Shown here: piece by piece, positions 24,712 to 33,548 of the stretch | How positions within the stretch are numbered: position 1 is the stretch's first letter | Layout of the letters: the number at the start of each line of letters is the position of its first letter | From: Micrococcales bacterium | Lineage (GTDB): Bacteria > Actinomycetota > Actinomycetes > Actinomycetales > Microbacteriaceae | DNA length: 39,758 nucleotides | Assembly: GCA_947489135.1 (NCBI GenBank) | Contig: CANLCU010000005.1 | Location: 1-39,758 of the forward strand | Reading direction: 5' to 3' | The notes under the pieces: generated by a model | What the model saw: the letters and a program-made list of their open reading frames with translations, nothing else | What the model was told of the DNA's origin: nothing | Database searches by the model: none | Made by a program: the position numbers and the translations under genes

Positions 24712-27003
24712 CTACTTAACTGCAGTTGTGCTCTTGGACAACCAGATAGTAGCTGAAGAGCCTACGCTTGTTCCAGTTACCCTAACCGAGATGAACTTAT
24801 TTTTATCTGTACTTGCCAAAGTAAGAGTTGAAGCTGTCTTACCGCTTAGCACTTTACAAGTCTTAGGTACCGTTGAGGTAGCAGCAGTAACCGCTTTGGT
24901 GCAGGAATACCATTGGTAAGTAATCTTTGGTGTAGGAGCACCAGTCCATACTCCAGGCTTTGCAGTTAGTTTGCTCTTTACTTTAGCGGTGCCGCTGATT
25001 GTCGGCTTAACGGTTGCTGCAGCTTTCAGATTGATGAGTGTCCACTTTGCGTAAAGGGTAATGTTCTCGGCGACACTAGGTGAGAAAGGGAATGTGATTT
25101 CAGAATCAACACCCGGTTCGAACCAGCCTGCAAATCTGTAACCCTGGCGGGTGGGAGTTGCAGGAGCTGCCCAAACCTCTCCACCTGGAAAGAATGACTT
25201 GGCAGAAACAGCGGATCCACCATTTGAATTGAAGTTTACAAAGTATGGAGTTAGCGACCACTTAGCGTAAAGAACGATGTCTCTATTAGCAGAAGGTGTG
25301 TAAGGGAAAGAAACTACTTCTCCGCCGTCTGTTTCAGACCAGCCCTCAAATGTATAGTCGACGCGTGCTGGCTCTTCAGGTGCGGATTCAATTAATGTGC
25401 CTTGGGTAAATGAAATTCGCTCAACATCTGTGCCACCCAGAGAGTCAAAATAGATTGAATAGTAAACAACGATAAGTGTCCACTTGGCGTAAAGAGTTAC
25501 ATCCACATTTTCAGCTGGTGTGTATGGGAAAGAAATAACTTCACCGTTTTCAGAAGCAGACCAACCCGCGAATGTGTAGCCTTCACGTTCTGGTTCCCAT
25601 GGGGCAGATTGGATTTGTGTATCCTCCGCATAGATAACTCGCTCAACAAATGAGCCACCCATCGAGTCGAAGTTAACGGAATGGTAGATGATATCGAGTG
25701 TCCACTTAGCGTAAAGAGTAATGTCCTCGGTCGCAGTTGGATAATAAGGGAAAGATACAACGTCTCCACCATCAGTGGCAGACCAGCCTGCAAGTGTGTA
25801 TCCAGCTCGAGTAGGTGTTTCAGGTGCATACTCAATCTCACCGCCAGTCACAAAAGATAGAGCAGGAACTTCAGATCCGCCTTTAGTGTCTATGTTCACA
25901 ACGAGTGTGTTCGGAATCCACTTTGCGTAAAGAGTTATATCTCCTAAAGCTCCCGGTCTGTAAGGGTAGCTCAATAGGTTTCCATTTTCGGAAGCTGACC
26001 AGCCCTGGAAAGTGTACCCAGCTCTTGAAGGAGAGGACGGTGCAGAAGCAATCTCTCCGACAGCTACAAATGAAGCGTCGGAAGAGAGTGCTCCGCCTTT
26101 AGGATCCAAACTAACCGGATACTTTGGAGCCCAAACTGCATAAAAGGCCGCATCATTGTCTCTATACCAATGCGTGAAAATATTTGCCCCAGGCTGATCT
26201 GAATCACTCCAGCCCATAAAAGCGTAGCCATCGCGTGTAGGAGGAGTAGGGAATTCAATCTGTCCGCCAACAATTATTCCTGGCTCTACTGCACTTCCAC
26301 CGTTTGAATCAAAAGTTGCGTTGTAGGTTCTAGGCAAAAAGGTTGGAATGAAAGTAACTCCCGATTCGCCTACGGAGAGTGGGAAAGAAACTAGAGGCCC
26401 ACCTTTAGTAGTAGACCAACCAACCCAATCATGCGCAGCTTTTTCAATTTGAAACGGTGAAACTGGAAATTCGTTAGCCCCAAGATAAGTTACAGACTTC
26501 AAGTTTTGGCTCTCATCGAATCCACCTCCCGCAGGCAAGCTAGAGCCACCTCGAGGTTCAAAGACCACACTCTCAAGAGACGAATATCTAAATGATGCAC
26601 CGAGTGTTTCAACAGATGCTGGAATGCTAATCGAGAGAATTTTGGTTGCATGGAAAGCGTGATAATCCATTAGCTTCAGTCCAGCCGGCAGTTCTATCGA
26701 AGTGAAGTTAGTGTTTTCAAATGCCCAAGCGCTGATCTCAACTAGTTGGCTACCTGCCTGAAATTGCACGCTCGTGATTAACCTTTTTTCTGCAAAAGCA
26801 AAAATGTCAACTTTCTTTACAAATGAAGGAATGATAACTTCCCCAGCGCAATCCTCACTCGACCCGGTTACAACATCGCCTACTATCGTAAATGAACCTG
26901 CCGATGAGCAGGCTACAGTTGATTCTTCAGCCTGAGCAGGAGCTACTGATGAAGTTAGCATCAGAAAAGCTGCCACTGTTGTCAGAAATACTGGCTTCTT
27001 CAT
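24712..27003 (-). CDS. secreted BspA-like LRR protein with six InlB B-repeats and one C-terminal Ig-like module
   Basis: Signal peptide; LRR_5-like (SIELPAGLKLMDYHAFHATKILSISIPASVETLG); repeats of FDSNGGSAV...GYxFAGWS...FPYxP...ITLYAKW; terminal GTAKVKSKLTAKPGVWTGAPTPKITYQWYSC. Confidence 0.82.
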   Translation of the reverse strand: MKKPVFLTTVAAFLMLTSSVAPAQAEESTVACSSAGSFTIVGDVVTGSSEDCAGEVIIPSFVKKVDIFAFAEKRLITSVQFQAGSQLVEISAWAFENTNFTSIELPAGLKLMDYHAFHATKILSISIPASVETLGASFRYSSLESVVFEPRGGSSLPAGGGFDESQNLKSVTYLGANEFPVSPFQIEKAAHDWVGWSTTKGGPLVSFPLSVGESGVTFIPTFLPRTYNATFDSNGGSAVEPGIIVGGQIEFPTPPTRDGYAFMGWSDSDQPGANIFTHWYRDNDAAFYAVWAPKYPVSLDPKGGALSSDASFVAVGEIASAPSSPSRAGYTFQGWSASENGNLLSYPYRPGALGDITLYAKWIPNTLVVNIDTKGGSEVPALSFVTGGEIEYAPETPTRAGYTLAGWSATDGGDVVSFPYYPTATEDITLYAKWTLDIIYHSVNFDSMGGSFVERVIYAEDTQIQSAPWEPEREGYTFAGWSASENGEVISFPYTPAENVDVTLYAKWTLIVVYYSIYFDSLGGTDVERISFTQGTLIESAPEEPARVDYTFEGWSETDGGEVVSFPYTPSANRDIVLYAKWSLTPYFVNFNSNGGSAVSAKSFFPGGEVWAAPATPTRQGYRFAGWFEPGVDSEITFPFSPSVAENITLYAKWTLINLKAAATVKPTISGTAKVKSKLTAKPGVWTGAPTPKITYQWYSCTKAVTAATSTVPKTCKVLSGKTASTLTLASTDKNKFISVRVTGTSVGSSATIWLSKSTTAVK

Positions 27004-27104
27004 TAATCACTCCTACGCAATTGGTGTTGTCCGGTTAACTTAAATACTCAGCAAAATCTTGACTCTGCCTTTTAGGCAAGGCGGCGCTTAGAGCGCCACC
27101 TCAC

Positions 27105-30100
27105 CTAACCGACCTTGGCTGTTGACTTCGAAGTAGCAGATGAACTACCCGCACTGTTCCTGACTTTCACAAGAACTGCAATGTACTTACCCTGATCAGC
27201 TTCTTTAACTGTGTAGCTATTTTGGTTTGCTCCACCGATAGGTACACAACCACTAGCTCCTGCGAACTTTTCAGCACCAGCAGCTGCTGGGCTTGAGCAT
27301 CGGTACCAAGCGAAACTTGTCGACACCTCAGGGAATGCAGACCAGCGACCCGGTGAAGCCGTTAGTGTCTTGTCCACTGCTGGTGAACCTGAGATACCTG
27401 GGTTAGCAGTCTTGCTAGGTGCAAAAGCTACCTGCTCTGACTCAGCTGTAACAGTTGCTTTACCAGCTACGTTCTCTGCAGTTATCAAAGCCGAAATGTA
27501 CTTGCCTCGATCAGATGAAGTGACGGTGTAACGGTTCTTAGTCGCACCTTTGATTGCGGCACAACCACTTGAACCACCGAACATTTTTGCTCCAGCAGTA
27601 GTTGGTTTGTTACAGCGGTACCACCTGAAGGTTGTCTTAGCAGCTGGATATGCTTCCCAGCTACCAGCGCCTGCTGTAAGTGTTTTGTTCAACTGTGCTG
27701 AACCAGAAATTGCTGGCGCATTGACACTTGAAGGTGTCAAAGCTACTCGCGAAGACTTAGCGGTAGTGAATGCAATTCCCTCAGTATTTTCAGCCTTTAC
27801 CTGAGCAGTTACGTACTTACCTTCATCAGCTTTAGAAAGTGTGTACTTCAACTTAGTTGCACCCTTAATTGCTGTGCACTCTGAAGACTCTGAAACTGGA
27901 AGTGAGCTCAACTTAGTTGCTTCTTCACAGCGGAACCACTGAACAGAAGTCTTAGCAATTGGATTAGAAGTCCATGTTCCAATATCTGCTGTTAGAGGTT
28001 TCTTAGCTATCGCAGAACCGTCAACATCAGGTAACTTACCCTTAGTTGGAGCTTTCAGTGCTAGAGCACGGAAAGACTTAGCTGTAGTAAACGACGTGCC
28101 AATAGTGTTCTTGGCTTGAACCAAAACAGTTAGGTACTTCAGTTCATCGGCTACAACAACCTTGTATGTAGTCTTAGTCGCCTTAGGAATCACCACGCAC
28201 TTCGCAGATGCTGCAAGTGAAGCTAGACCAGCCGATACCGCCTTGTCACAGCGATACCACTGCACAGACAAAGCTGCATCAGGGTACGCTGACCAAGAAC
28301 CAAACTCCGCCTTCATGTTAGTGCTTTGAAAACCTGTTCCAGAAACAGTTGCATTCGCTAAAAGCTCTGGCTTATAAGGATTACGAGTCCAGTTAGCGTA
28401 AAGAGTGATGTTTTCAAGAACACTAGGGGTGTAAGGGAACGAGATGAAGGAACCGCCATCGGTGGCAGACCAACCGTTGAACGTGTAGCCAACACGGATA
28501 GGAGTTACCAGCGCAAGATCACGTTCAACAGTGAATGAACCATTAGGAACAGCTACCCCGCCATTGGCATTGTATGTAACCGAGTAATTGTTCAGGGTCC
28601 AGTTAGCGTAAAGAGTGATGTTTTCAAGAACACTAGGAGTGTAAGGGAAGGAGATAAAGGAACCGCCATCGGTCGCAGACCAACCGTTGAACGTGTAGCC
28701 AGCACGGATAGGTGTTACCAGCAGAAGGTCGTGTTCAACAGTGAATGAACCATTCGGAACTGCCACACCACCATTGGCATTGTATGTAACCGAGTAATTG
28801 TTCAGGGTCCAGTTAGCGTAAAGAGTGATATTTTCACTAACGCCTGGAGCGTAAGGGAAAGCTACTGCTGTTCCACCCTCGGTAGCCGACCAGCCCTGGA
28901 AGGTGTAACCAACGCGAATAGCAGCCGCCGGTGCCAAGGCAATCACCCCATCCGTTCTAAACGAGACCGCAGGAACAGCCAACCCACCCTTTGGGTCCAG
29001 AGTTACCGAATAAGTGTTCGCATCCCACTTGGCATACAGAATGATGTTCTCCATCACACCAGGCTCATAAGGGAACGAAACAACATCTCCACCATCAGTA
29101 GTTGACCAACCAAGCAAGGTGTAACCAGCACGAATCGGCGTCGGAGGAGCAGAGGAAATCGAGCCATCCGTCCTAAATGAAACCGGAGGAACAGGTGAAC
29201 CCCCATTTGCATTCAAGTTCACCGCATGTGTATTCGCATCCCAAATAGCGTAGAGCGTGATGTTACCAATTACCCCAGGTGAGTATGGGAAAACTAAAAT
29301 TTCTCCACCCTGAGTAGCCGACCAACCAGCAAATCTGTAACCTGGGCGATAAGGCTCATTCAAAGACGACGAGATTTCCCCGTCAGTCTGAAATGACCCC
29401 GGAGCAACAGGCGATCCGCCGCTTGCGTTTAGGTTCACCAAATAGGTATTAGCAATCCACTTCGCGTAAAGAGAAATGTTATCTAACACACCCGGTGAGT
29501 ACGGGAACGTAACTACGTCGCCGCCTTCAGTAGCCGACCAACCAGCAAACGTGTAACCTGGGCGGGTTGAGTCTGGCGGTGTCGGCAGAGAACCGAATGA
29601 CACAAATGAACGGGCAGAAACAGCTGACCCACCCAGCGTAACCAAATTAGCCAGATAAGTATTCAAAGTCCATCTCGCGAAAAGAGTAATGTCCACTGTG
29701 CCACCTGGAGTGTGTGGGAACGTTATGGCTGGGCCGCCGTCAGTGCTCGACCAACCAGCAAAGGTATAGCCAAGTCGCGTTGGAGCTGTTGGAGCCGTGG
29801 TTATGGATCCACCTTGAATCCATTCGCCATCGGAAACGGGTGACCCACCCTTTGAATCGAAACTAACTTTCCTGTTAATTATCCACTTGGCATAAAAAGT
29901 CGGATTGTTATCGAACATCCAATTAGTGATGGCATTACCCGAGCCGGCGGCATTGTTGTACCAACCTGCGAATGTGTAACCCTGTCGCGTCGGTGGCTCA
30001 GGGAACGCGATCACGCCTCCCACGATACTTCCTGAAGCCACCGGAGTTCCTCCGTTGGAATCGTATGTTGCGGTGTAAGTTTTTGGCGACCATCTGGTGT

Positions 30101-31349
30101 AAACGGTGCCAGACACGGTACCCGGGTTCGCACGTATTGGGCCGTCTAAACTATCCGACCAGCCTAAAAAGTTGAAAACAGGTTTCTCCATGGTGACATT
30201 CACAGTGAGTGTGTAAGGTGTGTTGAAAGTAACTGATGTCAATCCTCGAGCGCCTGAAAAGGCATACTGGTGCACGGTAAGGAATGCGGCGATTCGTGTT
30301 TCAAAAACTAGGGTCTCCACAGGAGCAAACTCTTCCCCAACAAATTCGACCCTTCCTGGAATCGTCATGTGCCTTATCGAACTGTTCTTGAAGGCCGCTC
30401 GGTCGATAACTTTCAAACTACTGGGAAAATCTATTGAGGTAATTTGTGATCCTCGAAATGCCTCCACCCCGATTGAGGTTACTTGCGAATCTGCCGGGAA
30501 GTTGATTTTCGTTATCACTTGGTTGTAGAACGCGTTTGCAGAGATGCTTGTTACATTCGACGGGATGGTGATTTCTCCAGAACAACTGTTGAATGGCTGA
30601 ACGACACCGTCTATGACTTCGAATCTACCTCCGCCGGAACAGTTAATCCGATCGATGACTTTTGCGGTCATGATTGGGTAGAGTGCTCCTCCATCAGCAG
30701 CTGTGAAGGTGTGGGGGAAAGTTACTGCAGGGCCACCCAAACTGGCCGACCAGCCTCCAAAATTAAATCCGGTCCGTGTGACGCTAGGCAGAGAGTTTAT
30801 TGTTCCCGGTCCTTGAAAAGTTATGGACTGAATCTTGGAGTCGTCCGGGAGCGTGCCTACTTGAAAAGTTGATGCGATTCTTGGTTGAACAACTATTGTC
30901 TCCAGCGACGAAGGGAAAGCCTGATTGCCGGTCGAGGTTACTTTACCGGGAAGAGTGATCGACACAAGCTTGGTGAATTGGAAAACCTGGTTTCCAATTG
31001 ATGTCAAGCTGGACGGCAAAACGATTGAGGTCAATCCTGTTGACCTGAAGAGTTCAGTTTGTAAATTGGTCACAGCACTGCCTTCTTCAAAGACCACTCC
31101 CGTAATGCCGGCTTTGAACATGAACGCCATGCTCGCGAAACTTGTCACTGATGCGGGGATCGTTACAAGGCCGGAGCAGTCGCCACTCGATTGAGTCACC
31201 TGAGTGCCTCCATTACCGACCGTAAAGGTTCCACCCCCTGAACACGGGTAGTTTCCGTCCGCGACTGCCTGAGCTGGCACCGTCATGGAAGTAGAGACAA
31301 TTACTAGCGCTAATGCCAAAGCTAGAGCTGCTTTGAGTGGCTGCTTCAT
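27105..31349 (-). CDS. giant secreted BspA-like LRR protein with eight InlB B-repeats and four WYRC Ig-like modules
   Basis: ORF 27105..31379; preferred ATG at 31349 (MKQPLKAALALALALVIVSTS) behind an AAGGAG RBS. LRR_5-like N-terminus, eight ~70-aa GGxxV...GYTFxGWS...LYAxW repeats, four W(Y/F)RC modules. Confidence 0.82.
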   Translation of the reverse strand: MKQPLKAALALALALVIVSTSMTVPAQAVADGNYPCSGGGTFTVGNGGTQVTQSSGDCSGLVTIPASVTSFASMAFMFKAGITGVVFEEGSAVTNLQTELFRSTGLTSIVLPSSLTSIGNQVFQFTKLVSITLPGKVTSTGNQAFPSSLETIVVQPRIASTFQVGTLPDDSKIQSITFQGPGTINSLPSVTRTGFNFGGWSASLGGPAVTFPHTFTAADGGALYPIMTAKVIDRINCSGGGRFEVIDGVVQPFNSCSGEITIPSNVTSISANAFYNQVITKINFPADSQVTSIGVEAFRGSQITSIDFPSSLKVIDRAAFKNSSIRHMTIPGRVEFVGEEFAPVETLVFETRIAAFLTVHQYAFSGARGLTSVTFNTPYTLTVNVTMEKPVFNFLGWSDSLDGPIRANPGTVSGTVYTRWSPKTYTATYDSNGGTPVASGSIVGGVIAFPEPPTRQGYTFAGWYNNAAGSGNAITNWMFDNNPTFYAKWIINRKVSFDSKGGSPVSDGEWIQGGSITTAPTAPTRLGYTFAGWSSTDGGPAITFPHTPGGTVDITLFARWTLNTYLANLVTLGGSAVSARSFVSFGSLPTPPDSTRPGYTFAGWSATEGGDVVTFPYSPGVLDNISLYAKWIANTYLVNLNASGGSPVAPGSFQTDGEISSSLNEPYRPGYRFAGWSATQGGEILVFPYSPGVIGNITLYAIWDANTHAVNLNANGGSPVPPVSFRTDGSISSAPPTPIRAGYTLLGWSTTDGGDVVSFPYEPGVMENIILYAKWDANTYSVTLDPKGGLAVPAVSFRTDGVIALAPAAAIRVGYTFQGWSATEGGTAVAFPYAPGVSENITLYANWTLNNYSVTYNANGGVAVPNGSFTVEHDLLLVTPIRAGYTFNGWSATDGGSFISFPYTPSVLENITLYANWTLNNYSVTYNANGGVAVPNGSFTVERDLALVTPIRVGYTFNGWSATDGGSFISFPYTPSVLENITLYANWTRNPYKPELLANATVSGTGFQSTNMKAEFGSWSAYPDAALSVQWYRCDKAVSAGLASLAASAKCVVIPKATKTTYKVVVADELKYLTVLVQAKNTIGTSFTTAKSFRALALKAPTKGKLPDVDGSAIAKKPLTADIGTWTSNPIAKTSVQWFRCEEATKLSSLPVSESSECTAIKGATKLKYTLSKADEGKYVTAQVKAENTEGIAFTTAKSSRVALTPSSVNAPAISGSAQLNKTLTAGAGSWEAYPAAKTTFRWYRCNKPTTAGAKMFGGSSGCAAIKGATKNRYTVTSSDRGKYISALITAENVAGKATVTAESEQVAFAPSKTANPGISGSPAVDKTLTASPGRWSAFPEVSTSFAWYRCSSPAAAGAEKFAGASGCVPIGGANQNSYTVKEADQGKYIAVLVKVRNSAGSSSATSKSTAKVG
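28387..28806 (-). repeat. near-identical tandem 210-bp (70-aa) duplication within InlB B-repeats
   Basis: Boundary GTCCAGTTAGCGTAAAGAGTGAT recurs at 28387 and 28597; both units encode YSVTYNANGGVAVPNGSFTVE(H/R)DL(L/A)LVTPIR(A/V)GYTFNGWSATDGGSFISFPYTPSVLENITLYANWT. Confidence 0.9.
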
Positions 31350-31388
31350 AAGAAACTCCTTTATTGAAGATTGGTGCAAATCTACAAG

Positions 31389-31394
31389 ATTATA
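31389..31394 (-). promoter_or_regulatory. candidate -10 element TATAAT for the 31349 gene
   Basis: Reverse-strand TATAAT about 40 bp upstream of the start codon; no convincing -35. Confidence 0.35.
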
Positions 31395-31573
31395 TACACA
31401 TTACAATGTTCGCTTTATCCTACCAACTCCAGGAATGGAAGAATCTGGTTTGTGGGCATAAATGGGTAATTTTTTACGCAAATTTAACCAAAGTTGAGCG
31501 GGTCAGTCATCAAGTAATTTCTCGGTATCCCTGCCTAGTCCCCTGATCCAACTTCGCTTTATAGACTTAGAAG

Positions 31574-32206
31574 ATGAGCAAAAAAGTAGAAGTCTTGAAG
31601 GAAGCCACGGGGCGTCAAGATGCCTACCGTGCTCGGACTAGAAAAGCTCTCCTAAAGACTGCCCAAGAGGTCTTGGCTGAAATCGGACTTTCAGCCACAA
31701 TCGAGGATCTGGCTAGTAAGGCTCAAGTATCGCCAGCAACAATCTATAACCACTTCGAAAGCAAAGAGCTGTACCTCAAAGAAGCCTTAAAAGCAGTTTG
31801 GGGAGAAGCACTGCTAGTGGCTTACGAAGGTAGAAGGTCTGGTGAAAGTATTGAGACGAAGTTAGATGTTTGCCGCAAACTGTTCCGACTCAATCGAACC
31901 AACTCCCTTTTAGGTCAAGTGCTATCCAAAACCTTGATTGATACCTCCTTTGTTATTGAAGCAATTAGACCTGGGGCGGAAAAGTCCTTTAAGGAGGCTG
32001 CCCGCAAGGGTGGCTTGAAAATCAAAGATTTCGACACCCGAATGGAAGTTTGGAGTCACGCCCTAACAGGCATATTTCAAGGTGTATTTGTTACAAACAA
32101 GCTCTCTCCCGAAGAAGCCGACAAGGCACTGGCTATCTCACTCTTGATCTGGGGCTTCGACGAAAAAACCGTTGAAAAGCTCACGTCCAAACCAATCGCC
32201 TCTTAG
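31574..32206 (+). CDS. TetR/AcrR family transcriptional regulator
   Basis: TRKALLKTAQEVLAEIGLSATIEDLASKAQVSPATIYNHFESKELYLKEAL HTH. Confidence 0.9.
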   Translation: MSKKVEVLKEATGRQDAYRARTRKALLKTAQEVLAEIGLSATIEDLASKAQVSPATIYNHFESKELYLKEALKAVWGEALLVAYEGRRSGESIETKLDVCRKLFRLNRTNSLLGQVLSKTLIDTSFVIEAIRPGAEKSFKEAARKGGLKIKDFDTRMEVWSHALTGIFQGVFVTNKLSPEEADKALAISLLIWGFDEKTVEKLTSKPIAS

Positions 32207-32214
32207 AACAGAAA

Positions 32215-32244
32215 AACCCAGTCCTCGTGAGAACGAACTGGGTT
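32215..32244 (-). terminator. hairpin terminator AACCCAGT...ACTGGGTT
   Basis: 8-bp stem plus inner TCGT/ACGA; reverse strand continues into GGGTTTTTC, so it fits termination of leftward transcription. Confidence 0.55.
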
Positions 32245-32247
32245 ATC

Positions 32248-32316
32248 TGCGCTTGGAGGGACTCACCCCACAACTTGCTGATCTGTAGTGATTCCCGAAT
32301 GAGCATAAACAAACCT
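32248..32316 (-). pseudogene. degenerate tRNA-Arg copy
   Basis: GCGCTTGGAGGGACTC identical to the 3' end of the tRNA-Arg at 32918, followed by gapped similarity (CTGATCTGTAGT vs CTGATCCGTAGT; ATGAGCATAAACAAAC vs TTGAGCTACAAACGC); the T arm and D/anticodon region are disrupted. Confidence 0.65.
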
Positions 32317-32383
32317 TGTGGGCAGAACATAGAATTAGCACCAAAGATAGTTGGAACTTTAGAAGTCGAAAGGTCTGAAGCAC

Positions 32384-32845
32384 ATGCTAATTTATAGCTC
32401 CATTGTCGAGAGGTTAGTTCGTAAAACATTTCTTGCCGTGCAAAATCATGATTACGAATATGTGTTAGGTGGTGTGTCTTCTAGCAACCTCACCCATCGT
32501 TTTGCAGGTCCTAATTCACTGGGTGGTATTCGACATGACAAAGAGGCAATGCGTCAGTGGTTTATGAGGGTGGGAACAGTTCTTCCGGAGTTGGAATTTA
32601 ATGTAACAAGTGTCCTAGTCCACGGTGGGCCATGGAACACAACTGTGGTGGCCCGTTGGGTAGCGACATGCACTCTTGAAAATGGAGATCCCTACATCAA
32701 TCCAGGAATTCACGTAATCAAACTGCGGTGGGGTAAAGCCTATGACTTTGATGTTTATGAAGACACTTTTGCTGTTACGGTCGGACTCGAAAAGCAAGCA
32801 AAGTCAGGAATAGCAGAAGCTAGCGCTCCTCAAATTGTGAGCTAA
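32384..32845 (+). CDS. SnoaL/NTF2-like domain protein
   Basis: VERLVRKTFLAVQNHDYEYVL...KEAMRQWFMRVGTVLPELEFNVTSVLVHGGPWNTTVVARW pattern of polyketide-cyclase/SnoaL-like folds. Confidence 0.7.
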   Translation: MLIYSSIVERLVRKTFLAVQNHDYEYVLGGVSSSNLTHRFAGPNSLGGIRHDKEAMRQWFMRVGTVLPELEFNVTSVLVHGGPWNTTVVARWVATCTLENGDPYINPGIHVIKLRWGKAYDFDVYEDTFAVTVGLEKQAKSGIAEASAPQIVS

Positions 32846-32917
32846 TCGGAACTTCCCGGGCTTATTGTGCGTTTTATCCCATGCAACCTAGGGAATACAT
32901 TTACCCGAGGTATTTTG

Positions 32918-32990
32918 TGCGCTTGGAGGGACTCGAACCCCCAACCTTCTGATCCGTAGTCAGATGCTCTATCCGTTGAGCTACAAACGC
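32918..32990 (-). tRNA. tRNA-Arg(ACG)
   Basis: Reverse strand GCGTTTGTAGCTCAACGGATAGAGCATCTGACTACGGATCAGAAGGTTGGGGGTTCGAGTCCCTCCAAGCGCA; cloverleaf with TCTGA-CTACGGA-TCAGA anticodon arm. Confidence 0.95.
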
Positions 32991-33090
32991 TTGGGTGCCA
33001 ATGGCAACTTAGATAGTTTAGCCCAATAGCGGCTTATCCTCAATGACTATATATAAGGAGCATGTTTTTCGGGTAAACTGGTGAAGTTCT

Positions 33091-33185
33091 GGAGACGTCG
33101 CATAGCCCGGTCGAGTGCGCCTCACTGCTAATGAGGTAAGGGTCTTAAAAGCCCTTCGGAGGTTCAAATCCTCTCGTCTCCGCCA
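33091..33185 (+). tRNA. tRNA-Ser(GCU) with encoded CCA
   Basis: GGAGACGTCGCATAGCCCGGTCGAGTGCGCCTCACTGCTAATGAGG...long variable arm...GTTCAAATCCTCTCGTCTCCGCCA; anticodon loop CTGCTAA. Confidence 0.95.
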
Positions 33186-33191
33186 GAATAG

Positions 33192-33219
33192 AAAAAGCCC
33201 CAGGTATCTGGGGCTTTTT
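33192..33219. terminator. intrinsic terminator after tRNA-Ser
   Basis: AAAAAGCCCCAG GTAT CTGGGGCTTTTT, 12-bp perfect stem. Confidence 0.92.
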
Positions 33220-33231
33220 ACTTTAAGGGGA

Positions 33232-33543
33232 TTAGCTTCTGTCAGCTGCACTTAGGACAGAGGTATAGAAGTTCAATACTGTTGGGGTAATAACCAGTGA
33301 TGGTTCTAGCTCTCGGATCTTTGCAACATGCTGTGTTTGCATGTGGTCATCCCAAGCTGCTTTAGATTCCCACTTTTCAAACATGTGCCAAACAACTGGA
33401 TTCTCTGGATCTACTACTAGGTCATATAGAAGACAACCTGGTTCAGATAGCGATGCTCTCATTAGTTCAGCGTAAGCAGCTTCTACTTCTTCTCTTTTAG
33501 AGAGATCTGGGTATATGTCTGCCTTTAGATATAGGTAAGTCAT
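33232..33543 (-). CDS. antibiotic biosynthesis monooxygenase (ABM/YgiN-like) domain protein
   Basis: EPGCLLYDLVVDPENPVVWHMFEKWESKAAWDDHMQTQHV. Confidence 0.88.
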   Translation of the reverse strand: MTYLYLKADIYPDLSKREEVEAAYAELMRASLSEPGCLLYDLVVDPENPVVWHMFEKWESKAAWDDHMQTQHVAKIRELEPSLVITPTVLNFYTSVLSAADRS

Positions 33544-33548
33544 TGGTT

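Noticed and set aside
25497-25841. 114-aa minus-strand ORF within the InlB-repeat gene
   Set aside because: Alternate-frame reading of tandem InlB B-repeats; its repetitive character is inherited.
27083-27097. GGCGCT-TAG-AGCGCC hairpin downstream of the giant gene as a terminator
   Set aside because: Short stem with no T-tract on the relevant strand; possible but not strong enough to list as a feature.
32181-32429. 82-aa minus-strand ORF
   Set aside because: Covers the terminator and decayed tRNA-Arg and has no protein-like motifs.
33018-33251. 77-aa minus-strand ORF
   Set aside because: Lies over the tRNA-Ser and its terminator; the translation is the antisense of the tRNA.
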